A stretch of 16,861 nucleotides of DNA from Collinsella sp. (GTDB lineage Bacteria > Actinomycetota > Coriobacteriia > Coriobacteriales > Coriobacteriaceae). Position numbers and translations under genes: made by a program. The stretch's first letter is position 1, and each line of letters starts with the position of its first letter. Positions 1 to 7,442 of the stretch are shown here, piece by piece. The notes below the pieces were generated by a model that worked only from the letters and a program-made list of their open reading frames with translations, was not told where the DNA came from and searched no databases. The stretch covers positions 1 through 16,861 of the forward strand of contig WGSQ01000026.1 in assembly GCA_014871605.1 (NCBI GenBank), written 5' to 3'.

Positions 1-81
1 AAAACCGCAGGTCAGCGGAACTCAAAACAGGGGTCTGGCCGGCAATGCTCTGATTTTCCCCGCACTTCCGGAATTGCCCGA

Positions 82-206
82 CGGAAGTATGCGGCAAATT
101 CTGGAACCCTCGAGCACACCGCCTTTTTCGGGTAAAGAAGCAGCATGTAGAAGCGTTGCCGCTATCCAGTGTGGTTGACGTGTCTAGAATTTGCCGCACA
201 CTTCCG
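82..206. repeat. imperfect inverted repeat pair, 23-base arms
   Basis: The arm at 82-104 (core TGCGGCAAATTCT) matches the reverse complement of 184-206 at 21 of 23 positions, around a 79-base spacer. A shorter related piece (CGCACTTCCGG) occurs at 61-71 in the orientation of the second arm. The spacing is too long for a simple terminator. The pair could be the remains of a small non-autonomous repeat element or a dispersed intergenic repeat family. No transposase is visible. Confidence 0.6.
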
Positions 207-287
207 GATTTTGCATAAGCTCGACTGGTTTGTTTATCGATTGGGGCAGATGAATCTTGTCTGGACCTCGTTATATGTATTTAAATG

Positions 288-322
288 GATGAACTTAACT
301 TAACCTATAAGTTAAGTTCATC
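288..322. promoter_or_regulatory. perfect 15-bp palindrome ahead of small-ORF/Xre cassette
   Basis: GATGAACTTAACTTA at 288-302 is the exact reverse complement of 308-322, with a 5-base spacer (ACCTA). It lies just downstream of an AT-rich, -10-like region and ends 19 bases before the likely TTG start of the 66-aa ORF. The arms contain the direct repeat AACTTAACTT. Position and symmetry suit an operator bound by the downstream helix-turn-helix protein, as in autoregulated toxin-antitoxin operons. An RNA hairpin in the 5' leader is the alternative. Confidence 0.55.
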
Positions 323-341
323 TAGAAATGGGAGGTGCCCT

Positions 342-542
342 TTGGCAGAAGGATATGAACTTGTCGAATATAGAGACCTCAAGGGTCGACCGTTTTGGGA
401 ATTGACGGCTTCTCCCGACAACTCTCAATTCCAGAAAATGTTGTCAGATCCTAAGCGGAAATTAACCGCTCGAACAATGATCGGCCAGAATAGCACGTCA
501 GCTTCTGGAGCCTGGGCGCTGACTTTTATGCCTGGCTTCTGA
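342..542 (+). CDS. unrecognised 66-aa protein preceding Xre regulator (possible toxin or remnant)
   Basis: The reading frame is open from 285, but translation from there would run through the perfect hairpin at 288-322. A good ribosome site GGGAGGTG (330-337) instead favours the TTG at 342, giving 66 residues. The product begins MAEGYELVEYRDLKGRPFWE and ends GAWALTFMPGF. There is no signal peptide or membrane segment, and I recognise no family. It ends 13 bases before the Xre-type gene, so the two are probably co-transcribed. In HigBA-like systems the short gene before an Xre antitoxin is a RelE/HigB-type toxin of about 90-120 residues. This ORF is shorter and lacks the usual C-terminal part, so it may be a truncated toxin, an unknown small toxin or simply a leader ORF. 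Confidence 0.45.
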   Translation: MAEGYELVEYRDLKGRPFWELTASPDNSQFQKMLSDPKRKLTARTMIGQNSTSASGAWALTFMPGF

Positions 543-555
543 AACGGAGAATACA

Positions 556-942
556 ATGAATAAAGTAGATCTATCTGATTTTTATGCCGAAACAGAAAGT
601 AGCGAAACGCGCGCTTATGAACATGCACTAGATATTGAGTTTATTGTTCATCGCGAAATGAAACGTTTGGGATTGAGCAAAAGTGGGCTGGCAAATCGTA
701 TGGGCATAAGCCTTCAGTCGCTTTCTAAGCTCTTGAATTCTCAACCTAATATGACTCTAAAGACCATTGCTAAGTTCGAACTTGCTCTGGGCATTAAGAT
801 CGTTCCACAGGTTATCGTCAGCTATTCCAAAGAACTGCCGTTTCTTTCATCTAACTATTCCGCGCGAGAGCAATGTACATTGCCTGGCATTTTCCTCGCA
901 GAGCTGTCAGCAGATTGCGATGTGCCTTTTCAGAGCGAATAG
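556..942 (+). CDS. Xre-family helix-turn-helix protein (HigA-like antitoxin or repressor)
   Basis: This 128-residue protein starts at an ATG with CGGAGA five bases upstream. Residues ~26-80 form a typical Xre/Cro helix-turn-helix: a helix with EMKRLGLSKSGLANRMGIS, a recognition helix LQSLSKLLNSQPNMTLKTIA, then FELALGIKI. This is the pattern of antitoxins of the HigA type and related small regulators. The C-terminal ~40 residues are not recognisable. It follows a 66-aa ORF by 13 bases, and a perfect palindrome lies upstream of the pair, as expected for an autoregulated two-gene cassette. Codon use is AT-richer than the Pel and sucrose genes, suggesting horizontal acquisition. DNA binding is well supported; the antitoxin role is inference. 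Confidence 0.75.
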   Translation: MNKVDLSDFYAETESSETRAYEHALDIEFIVHREMKRLGLSKSGLANRMGISLQSLSKLLNSQPNMTLKTIAKFELALGIKIVPQVIVSYSKELPFLSSNYSAREQCTLPGIFLAELSADCDVPFQSE

Positions 943-1034
943 CAGCTTCTCAATGAGCCTGGGTCGGACGAGTTGCCACCCCCACATCCTCTAAAAAAGT
1001 TCTTAAAACAGCCTTAAAGGCGCCCCAGCTCGCG

Positions 1035-1053
1035 TTGACAGCGTACAATACGC
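1035..1053 (+). promoter_or_regulatory. consensus -35-like TTGACA overlapping a palindrome upstream of pelD
   Basis: A perfect TTGACA lies at 1035-1040, followed at once by the palindrome GCGTA-CAA-TACGC (1041-1053), about 45 bases before the pelD start. The best -10-like hexamer, TATGAC at 1063-1068, is 22 bases away. That is too far for a classical sigma-A promoter, so the promoter call is tentative. The palindrome could be an operator for a regulator of the Pel operon. Confidence 0.35.
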
Positions 1054-1081
1054 ATGTTTGACTATGACAAATGTGGATTTT

Positions 1082-1091
1082 AGGGGAGGGG
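1082..1091 (+). promoter_or_regulatory. ribosome binding site deciding the pelD start
   Basis: AGGGGAGGGG sits six bases before the ATG at 1098. The frame is also open from an ATG at 1071, but no Shine-Dalgarno precedes that one, and the strong site lies between the two. The 1098 start also places the first beta-strand (MEVLVVGN) of the Rossmann-like domain at the very N-terminus. Confidence 0.75.
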
Positions 1092-1097
1092 TGCGCC

Positions 1098-3236
1098 ATG
1101 GAGGTGCTGGTTGTTGGCAACACCGCATATGTTGACGATGACTTTTGTGCCAAGGCGTTCCCCGGGGACCATGTGCAGGTCGTCGCTGCCGCGGAAGCAC
1201 GCCGCGATGAGTCATCGCCCCATGCCTCGTGGAAAGAGCTTCTGCAACACCTGGATCAGGCCTACGAGTTCGAACGCGTGGTCTACCTGTCTAATTACCT
1301 TACCCCGCATACCGATATCGTGGGCGATATCGAGCTGTTGCGCTCGGTCTTTCGTGCGTGCGCGGGTCGCCGGGTCCAACTGCTGTATGTAGCGGGGCCC
1401 GCGGGTGCCGAGGGTGCCGCCGATGCCGCGGGGCGAACGGGCAAGGGCATTATCGCGCACGCAGCCAACGACCTGTGCCGCTACTACGCTGCTCGCGAGG
1501 GCGTTCAGACCAAGATCCTGCGCGTGCCGTTCCTGTATACCGCGTCTGCCGCACTGGAGGACCCGTTTTTGGTGCCGCTGTTCGACGCGTGCTCAACCGG
1601 ATCGGTCGCTCTGCAGGGCGCGCAGGATGCGGCGTTTCCCCTGCTGTGTGCCGAGGAGCTTGCGGTGCTGGTGCGCCGCATCTTCGATAGTTGGGATGGT
1701 AACTTTGAGACGCTCGACGTTGCCGATACCTTCCATCACACGGCGGGTGAGGTGGGCGAGGCCCTCAAGGCGCTGTTCCCCGGCCTTGCCGTTGCCTATG
1801 GCGATTCTGCCGGCTACGCCCTGCCCGCCAGCGACGTCGCTCGCGTGCGCTATGGCTGGTTTCAGCGCTATGACTTGCTGCGCGATCTCTCGACCATTCA
1901 AGCTCGCTGGGGCGCTGGACGCATCAAAAAGATCAACCCGCTGCGTGCCGCCATCGACCGCATCCAGATGCGCGCGCTGCCTATTAAATGCCTGGAGACG
2001 GGCGTTGCCTGGGTTCTGTTCGAGGTACTGGAGCATCTGTTCTCACAATCGGTCCAGCTCAACGTGCTCGATTATCGCCTGCTCTACGTGGTGCTGATCG
2101 GCACGCTGTATGGCTTGGACTTTGGCCTGGTTGCGGCGCTGCTGGCGTCGGTGGGTTTGGCAGCCAGCTACTTTACTCAGTACGGCTATACCTTCCAGGG
2201 TCTGTTCTACGAGCCGTCCAACTGGCTACCGTTTATTGCGTACTTTGTGGTGGGTGCCGTGTGCGGCTATGTGCAGCTGCGCAACAGCGAAGCCATTAGG
2301 GCGGAGCGCGACCAAAACGATCTCGTGCGCAACCGCAATACGTTCCTTACGCAGCTCTACCACGACGCGATCGAGGACAAGCGCGCGTACAGGCGCCAGA
2401 TCGTGGGTCGCCACGACAGCTTTGGCAAGATCTTTGCCGTGACGCAGGAGCTCGATGTGCTCAACCCGCGCGACATCTATCGCAAGTGCTGCGAGCTTCT
2501 GGGCGAGATCCTCGAGAACGATTCGGTGGCGATCTACCATGTTTCGGGCGGGGCATTTGCACGCCTGGTGGCAGCAAGTCCCGCGATTGCCGAAGATGCC
2601 GCACGCTCGCTCACGCTTGAGCAGCTTGCACCTCTTTTGGGCGACGGGGGTCGTTCGAACCTGTGGGTGAACCGCGAGCTGACGCCGGGGCTTCCCATGT
2701 TTGGATACACGATCGAGCGCGACGGGGCACCCGCCGTGTTGATCTTTGTGCGTAGTGCGGCCGAAAACCAAATGACCCTCTATTATCAAAACCTGTTCCG
2801 CATCTTGTGCGGGCTGGTCGAAAGCGCGCTGGGCCGTGCCTTTGACTATGAGGCGGTGGCGCAGGATAAACGCTGCGTTGACGGCACTTGCGTGCTCAAG
2901 CAGGCTGCCTTTGGCCAAGAGCTCGCGGCGGAGCAGGCGCTCGCAGATAGCAAGATGGGGAGTTTTTTGCTCCTGCGCGTGGTACCGGGCATGGAGCCTG
3001 TCGGCGAGCTGGTGGGCGCAATCGGGTCGGCAATCCGCGAGAGCGACGCGGCGGGCTTGGTCGACGGCGACGTGCTCTACCTGCTTATGCGCCAGGCAAA
3101 GGCGTGCGATCTGCCCATTATCCGCGAGCGCCTGAGCGCAAAGCAGATTGCGGTGGAGCCCGTCGATGGCGAGGACATCGTGGCGCTGTTGCAACACATC
3201 TCTTACACCGGTGACGGTGAGGGGGGTGCCGCTTGA
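1098..3236 (+). CDS. pelD: PelD-like c-di-GMP receptor with N-terminal epimerase-like domain
   Basis: PelD is the inner-membrane c-di-GMP receptor that switches on Pel polysaccharide synthesis. This 712-aa protein has four parts. Residues 1-280 are a degenerate NAD-dependent epimerase/SDR-like fold (MEVLVVGN start, ILRVPFLYT, but no intact GxxGxxG or YxxxK). Residues ~300-395 hold about four membrane segments. Residues ~395-435 are a charged helical linker. Residues ~440-590 resemble GAF and ~596-712 a GGDEF fold. The RxxD inhibitory-site motif is present as R647-E-S-D650, five residues before the GGDEF position, which reads DGDVL (656-660). Cyclase activity should be lost while ligand binding could remain, as known for Pseudomonas PelD. 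The canonical Pseudomonas protein (~455 aa) lacks the N-terminal domain. It is first in the operon and its stop overlaps the pelE start by four bases. Confidence 0.85.
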   Translation: MEVLVVGNTAYVDDDFCAKAFPGDHVQVVAAAEARRDESSPHASWKELLQHLDQAYEFERVVYLSNYLTPHTDIVGDIELLRSVFRACAGRRVQLLYVAGPAGAEGAADAAGRTGKGIIAHAANDLCRYYAAREGVQTKILRVPFLYTASAALEDPFLVPLFDACSTGSVALQGAQDAAFPLLCAEELAVLVRRIFDSWDGNFETLDVADTFHHTAGEVGEALKALFPGLAVAYGDSAGYALPASDVARVRYGWFQRYDLLRDLSTIQARWGAGRIKKINPLRAAIDRIQMRALPIKCLETGVAWVLFEVLEHLFSQSVQLNVLDYRLLYVVLIGTLYGLDFGLVAALLASVGLAASYFTQYGYTFQGLFYEPSNWLPFIAYFVVGAVCGYVQLRNSEAIRAERDQNDLVRNRNTFLTQLYHDAIEDKRAYRRQIVGRHDSFGKIFAVTQELDVLNPRDIYRKCCELLGEILENDSVAIYHVSGGAFARLVAASPAIAEDAARSLTLEQLAPLLGDGGRSNLWVNRELTPGLPMFGYTIERDGAPAVLIFVRSAAENQMTLYYQNLFRILCGLVESALGRAFDYEAVAQDKRCVDGTCVLKQAAFGQELAAEQALADSKMGSFLLLRVVPGMEPVGELVGAIGSAIRESDAAGLVDGDVLYLLMRQAKACDLPIIRERLSAKQIAVEPVDGEDIVALLQHISYTGDGEGGAA

Positions 3237-4138
3237 TCTCGCTTGTCGTTGCTGCCGTCTTGCTGCTGATTCATGCGCTGGTTTGCCTGATGCTGTGGAC
3301 GCTCATGAAGCTGGGCCTGCTGCCGGTGCGCGGGCACATGTTGGCTGTGATAGTGCTGGTGCCGCTGTGGGGCCCGTTGCTGGTGGTTCTGCTATCGGCC
3401 CGCAGCGCGGTGTTTGGCGAGGGGCTGAAAGAGTCTGCGCTGGAGTCGCTGCGCTTCAACGACGACCTACATCGCAGTATCCTGGTGCACGACCGTGACG
3501 CCGATGCAGGCGTAGTGCCGCTCGAGGAGGCGCTCATCGTCAACGACCCGGCATACCGGCGCCGACTAATGCTCTCCATGCTCACCGAGGAGCCCGACGC
3601 GTACCTGGCGCAGCTGCAGGCGGCTAAGCTTAATGACGACGTTGAGGTGGCGCACTATGCCGCGACGGCGGTGGCGCAGATCTCCAAGGAGTCCGACCTT
3701 AAACTGCAGCAGCTGGAGCGCGCCTTTAAGACGGACCCGAGCGCGCAAAACCTCATCGAATACTGTGATTTTCTTGGTGAATACTTAGGCTCGGGCTTGG
3801 CCGAGGGGCGCGTGGCTCAGATTCAGCGCCAACAGTACGCGCGCCTGCTTGCGCGTCGCTGCGAGCGCGAGGATACCCTTGAGCTGCGCATTCGATACGC
3901 GACGGCGCTGGCCGATGTCGGACAGATCGACGAGGCGCAGGCCGTGACCGACCAGCTGGTGCTCGACGTGCCCGAGGAGCAGGAGGTTTGGATGCTTTGC
4001 CTGCGCCTGGCCGTGATGCGCCGCGACGGTGACGAGGTCCACCGTGTGATCGATGCGATTGACAAGCAACATGTGTATTTGAGCGCCGACAACCGCGAAA
4101 AGATGGCGTTTTGGCGCGACGGGGAGGAGGCCAGATGA
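3233..4138 (+). CDS. pelE: PelE-like membrane-anchored helical/TPR protein
   Basis: This 301-aa protein has two N-terminal membrane segments (about residues 3-24 and 36-55), followed by a long cytoplasmic helical region of TPR character (for example ALADVGQIDEAQAVTDQLV and the EEQEVWMLCLRLAVMRRDGD helix pair). That is the architecture of PelE, a scaffold that connects PelD and PelG with the PelF glycosyltransferase in the synthase complex. The start is a TTG overlapping the pelD stop (TTGA), with GAGGGGGG just upstream, so translation is probably coupled. TPR-type proteins diverge quickly; the assignment leans on topology and on its place between pelD and the deacetylase gene. Confidence 0.8.
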   Translation: MISLVVAAVLLLIHALVCLMLWTLMKLGLLPVRGHMLAVIVLVPLWGPLLVVLLSARSAVFGEGLKESALESLRFNDDLHRSILVHDRDADAGVVPLEEALIVNDPAYRRRLMLSMLTEEPDAYLAQLQAAKLNDDVEVAHYAATAVAQISKESDLKLQQLERAFKTDPSAQNLIEYCDFLGEYLGSGLAEGRVAQIQRQQYARLLARRCEREDTLELRIRYATALADVGQIDEAQAVTDQLVLDVPEEQEVWMLCLRLAVMRRDGDEVHRVIDAIDKQHVYLSADNREKMAFWRDGEEAR

Positions 4139-6015
4139 GCGTGGTGCACCATATCCGCGACCGTGCAGGCCGCTTTCGTTGGATGGGACTCCTCGTGGTG
4201 TGGACGGTCTTTATTGCCATGGCCGCCGTGCTGCTGGTGGAGCGTGCCGGCGTGCAGTACAGTGCGGGTCAGCATAAGCTGGGGATGCTTGCCGCCAACG
4301 ATGCGGTGCCGGCCTCCTCGGCAATCTTTGGCCAAAAGCCCACGTGCCTGGTTATTTCCGATTCCGATCAAGCTGGCGTCGACGACGTTAAAGACCAGTT
4401 CGACCAGATTTTGTTGGACATGAAGATCGTCCATCGCGATGTTGATATTGCCACCGACGGTGCGGACGCGATCCCATCGCTCACGTCGTTTGATCGCGTG
4501 ATTGTGCTTATGCCCTCGCTTGACGGACTGGGTACGCATCTGACCGATCTGATGAGTTGGGTGAGTGCGGGCGGCTCACTCATGTTGGGCATGACGCCAG
4601 ATAACTCGAACTACCTGCAGGCTATTGCTTCCAAGCTTGGGATCGAATCGGCCGGATATGACTATGCGAAAGCCGAAAGTATCGTTCCGAGCGAGGACTT
4701 TATGTTGGGCGGAGGAGAGCGCTACGAGTTCTCGGATCCCTTCGATTCTTCGCTCTCGGTTTCATTGCGCGATACGGCGCACGTATGGGCAAAGACCGGT
4801 GACGCGGGCACGCCGCTCATTTGGTCTAACGATTGCGGCAGTGGTCACACCGTGGTGTGCAACATTGGCATCTACGACAAGGTCATGCGTGGGTTCTATG
4901 CTTCGGCCGTAAGCTTGCTGGGCGATGCCACGGCCTATCCGGTCATCAACAGCGCCGTGTTCTATTTGGACGACTTTCCTAGCCCCGTGCCCTCGGGCGA
5001 TGGTACTTATATCAAGCGTGACTACGGCCTTTCCATTGCCGATTTTTACACCAAGGTCTGGTGGCCCGATCTGCAAAAGCTCGCGCAAAAATACGGCATT
5101 CGCTATACCGGCGTGATGATCGAAAACTATGAGGACGCGGTCAACCAGACCGAGCCCGCGCGCCAACCCGATACCACGCAGTTTCGATATTTTGGCGGCA
5201 TGCTGCTGCAGATGGGCGGCGAGCTGGGCTTTCACGGCTACAACCATCAGCCGCTTGCGCTCTGGGACACCGACTATGGTACGTTGTACGTCTACAAGAC
5301 CTGGAAGAACAAAGAGACGCTCGTCGCTTCGCTTAACGAACTTATCGCGTTTCAAGACGAGGTCCTGCCCAACGCTCATGGCTCGGTCTACGTGCCACCG
5401 TCGAATATCCTTTCGGCCCGCGCGCGCCAGCTTATCGGCACCGACGTGCCGCGCATTAAGACTATTGCCAGTACGTATTTTGAGGATGGCACCGACCTGC
5501 CGTACGTGCAGGAGTTTGGCGTGGCGAGCGATGGCATTGTGGAGCAGCCACGTATTGTTTCGGGCGGCATGGTCAACGATTCCTATATGCGTCTGGCAGC
5601 CGTGTCCGAACTCAACATGCACTACGTGAGTACGCATTTTATGCACCCGGACGACCTTTTGGACCCCGATCGCGGAGCCAAGGAGGGCTGGGAGGTCTAC
5701 AAGGGCGGCCTGGTCGACTACCTGGAGTGGCTTACCAAGTCTGCGCCCGACCTGCGCCGCCAGACCGGCTCGGAATGCTCGGGCGCCATTCAGCGCTTTT
5801 CGTCGGTTACGGTGAGCGTGGATACCAGTGCGGATGCCTGGACGCTCAGCCTGGGCAATTTCCACGACGAGGCGTGGCTCATGTTCCGCGCCAATAATGG
5901 CGAGCCGGGTGCGGTGACGGGTGGCGAACTGACGCACCTTACGGGCGATCTGTATCTGCTCAAGGCAAATGATAATACCCTGACGATCGAGCGCAAGGAG
6001 GGTGGCGACAGATGA
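4135..6015 (+). CDS. pelA: PelA-type polysaccharide deacetylase (DUF2194-like), membrane-anchored
   Basis: This 626-aa protein begins at an ATG overlapping the pelE stop (ATGA), with GGGGAGGAGG upstream. Residues 16-35 are a single membrane anchor, putting the rest outside the cell. Residues ~55-265 form an alpha/beta domain resembling a glutamine-amidotransferase-like fold (VISDSD, VIVLMPSLDG). The NodB-like deacetylase region follows: FYLDDFPSP with D279/D280, the metal-binding H367-G-Y-N-H371, YVPPS (419-423) and a late histidine motif around H501-H504. A beta-rich C-terminal domain ends the protein. It should remove acetyl groups from N-acetylhexosamines of exported Pel. No hydrolase domain like the N-terminal one of Pseudomonas PelA is visible, matching the deacetylase-only PelA form of Gram-positive loci. 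Confidence 0.82.
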   Translation: MSVVHHIRDRAGRFRWMGLLVVWTVFIAMAAVLLVERAGVQYSAGQHKLGMLAANDAVPASSAIFGQKPTCLVISDSDQAGVDDVKDQFDQILLDMKIVHRDVDIATDGADAIPSLTSFDRVIVLMPSLDGLGTHLTDLMSWVSAGGSLMLGMTPDNSNYLQAIASKLGIESAGYDYAKAESIVPSEDFMLGGGERYEFSDPFDSSLSVSLRDTAHVWAKTGDAGTPLIWSNDCGSGHTVVCNIGIYDKVMRGFYASAVSLLGDATAYPVINSAVFYLDDFPSPVPSGDGTYIKRDYGLSIADFYTKVWWPDLQKLAQKYGIRYTGVMIENYEDAVNQTEPARQPDTTQFRYFGGMLLQMGGELGFHGYNHQPLALWDTDYGTLYVYKTWKNKETLVASLNELIAFQDEVLPNAHGSVYVPPSNILSARARQLIGTDVPRIKTIASTYFEDGTDLPYVQEFGVASDGIVEQPRIVSGGMVNDSYMRLAAVSELNMHYVSTHFMHPDDLLDPDRGAKEGWEVYKGGLVDYLEWLTKSAPDLRRQTGSECSGAIQRFSSVTVSVDTSADAWTLSLGNFHDEAWLMFRANNGEPGAVTGGELTHLTGDLYLLKANDNTLTIERKEGGDR

Positions 6016-7439
6016 GAATCTGCTTGGTACTCGAGGGTTGCTACCCCTATGTGCACGGCGGCGTATCTACCTGGATGCATGGCTATATCCAGGCCATGCC
6101 CGAGCATGAGTTTGTGCTATGGGTGATTGGCGCGCATGCTGCCGACCGCGGTAAATTTGTCTACGAGCTGCCCAGCAACGTGGTCGAGGTGCACGAGGTG
6201 TTCCTGGACGATGCCCTGCGGCTTTCGGGCGAGCAACATGAAGCCAGTTTTAACGACCGCGAGCGCGAGGCGCTACGCCGCCTGGTGTCGCTCTCCAATC
6301 CGGACTGGGACGTGCTGTTCGATATTTTCCAGCGCCGTCGCGTGCATCCGCTCTCGTTTTTGCAGAGCCGCACGTTTATGGATATCTTCCGCGACGTGTG
6401 CCTTGCCGAGTACCCCTACACGCCCTTTGCCGACGCATTCCACACCATGCGCTCTATGCTGTTGCCCGTGCTCTACCTGTTGGGCAGCGAGGTGCCGGTG
6501 GCCGATGTGTACCACGCTATCTCGACCGGCTACGGTGGCCTGCTCGCCTGCCTGGGCTCAAGCGTTCACCATGCGCCGGTGCTGCTGACCGAGCATGGCA
6601 TCTATACCCGCGAACGCGAGGAAGAGATCATTCGCGCCGACTGGGTGGTGCCGTCGTTTAAGGACCGCTGGATCCGCTTTTTTTACCTGCTTTCGGAGGA
6701 GATCTACCGCCGCGCCTTCCGCGTGACGAGTTTGTTCCATAACGCCCGCAAGACGCAGATCGATATGGGCTGCGATGCGGGTAAATGCCTAGTCATCCCC
6801 AACGGCATCCAGTTCGACCGCTTTAAGGATATTCCCATAAAGCCCGATGACGGCTGGGTGGACATTGGCGCGGTGGTGCGCCTGGCGCCCATCAAGGACG
6901 TCAAGACTATGATCTATGCCTTTTTTGAGCTGCACGATCGCCTGCCCAAGGTGCGCCTGCACATCATGGGCGGCGTGGACGACGAAGAGTACGGCGCCGA
7001 GTGCCACGCGCTGGTCGATACCCTGGGCGTGCGCGACCTGATCTTTACCGGTCGCGTCAACGTGGTCGAGTACATGGAAAAGCTCGACTTTACCATTTTA
7101 ACGAGTATCTCCGAGGGCCAGCCGCTCAGCGTGCTAGAGTCGCTTGCCGCGCGCCGTCCTTGCGTGACGACCGAGGTGGGCTGCTGCCGTGAGCTGCTCG
7201 AAGGCGCTCCAGGCGATGACTTTGGCGTGGCGGGATTTGTGACGCCGCCCATGTATCGCAAGGGCTTGGCCGATGCCATGGAGCGCATGTGCGTGAGCCG
7301 CGCCCGTCGCATTGAGATGGGGGAGCGCGGGCAGCGTCGCGTTGCCACGTACTTTTTGCACGAGCAGATGCTCGCCAACTATCGCGCGCTGTACGACGAG
7401 ACGGCGCAAGCGTTTGACCTGCCCAGAGAGGGGGAGTAG
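6012..7439 (+). CDS. pelF: PelF, cytosolic GT4-type glycosyltransferase of Pel synthesis
   Basis: The 475-aa product is a GT-B fold glycosyltransferase of the GT4 type. The N-terminus MRICLVLEGCYPYVHGGVS is highly typical of PelF, followed by LLTEHGIYTREREEEI. The C-terminal nucleotide-binding half carries VVRLAPIKDVKTMI, FTGRVNVVEYM and the catalytic EX7E motif at E368...E376 (EGQPLSVLE). PelF polymerises UDP-activated N-acetylhexosamine on the cytosolic face and works with PelD, PelE and PelG. The start ATG overlaps the previous stop (ATGA), with AAGGAGGGTGG upstream. The length agrees with the family. No sugar epimerase (PelX/GalE type) is encoded in this window, so the UDP-sugar supply must come from elsewhere. 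Confidence 0.93.
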   Translation: MRICLVLEGCYPYVHGGVSTWMHGYIQAMPEHEFVLWVIGAHAADRGKFVYELPSNVVEVHEVFLDDALRLSGEQHEASFNDREREALRRLVSLSNPDWDVLFDIFQRRRVHPLSFLQSRTFMDIFRDVCLAEYPYTPFADAFHTMRSMLLPVLYLLGSEVPVADVYHAISTGYGGLLACLGSSVHHAPVLLTEHGIYTREREEEIIRADWVVPSFKDRWIRFFYLLSEEIYRRAFRVTSLFHNARKTQIDMGCDAGKCLVIPNGIQFDRFKDIPIKPDDGWVDIGAVVRLAPIKDVKTMIYAFFELHDRLPKVRLHIMGGVDDEEYGAECHALVDTLGVRDLIFTGRVNVVEYMEKLDFTILTSISEGQPLSVLESLAARRPCVTTEVGCCRELLEGAPGDDFGVAGFVTPPMYRKGLADAMERMCVSRARRIEMGERGQRRVATYFLHEQMLANYRALYDETAQAFDLPREGE

Positions 7440-7442
7440 CCG

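Larger units (their letters stand above)
1..341. other. gene-free 5' stretch with inverted repeats
   Basis: I see no convincing coding region, tRNA or rRNA here. The stretch contains one imperfect 23-base inverted repeat pair (82-104 with 184-206), a third partial copy of its CACTTCCGG core at about 63-71, and a perfect 15-bp hairpin near the downstream gene (288-322). The last 70 bases are AT-rich (TATATGTATTTAAA at 272-285) and could hold the promoter of the following small cassette, but no clean -35/-10 pair can be fixed. Composition is clearly more AT-rich than the operon downstream, so this may be the edge of an acquired island. Confidence 0.6.

Noticed and set aside
2226..3197. Long open frame on the minus strand (323 codons) inside pelD
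   Set aside because: Antisense to a well-supported gene with recognisable domains; long shadow frames are expected in GC-rich DNA, and the product has no recognisable motif.
4762..5937. 391-codon minus-strand open frame opposite the deacetylase gene
   Set aside because: Overlaps a gene with intact NodB motifs, no ribosome site of note, and biased shadow composition.
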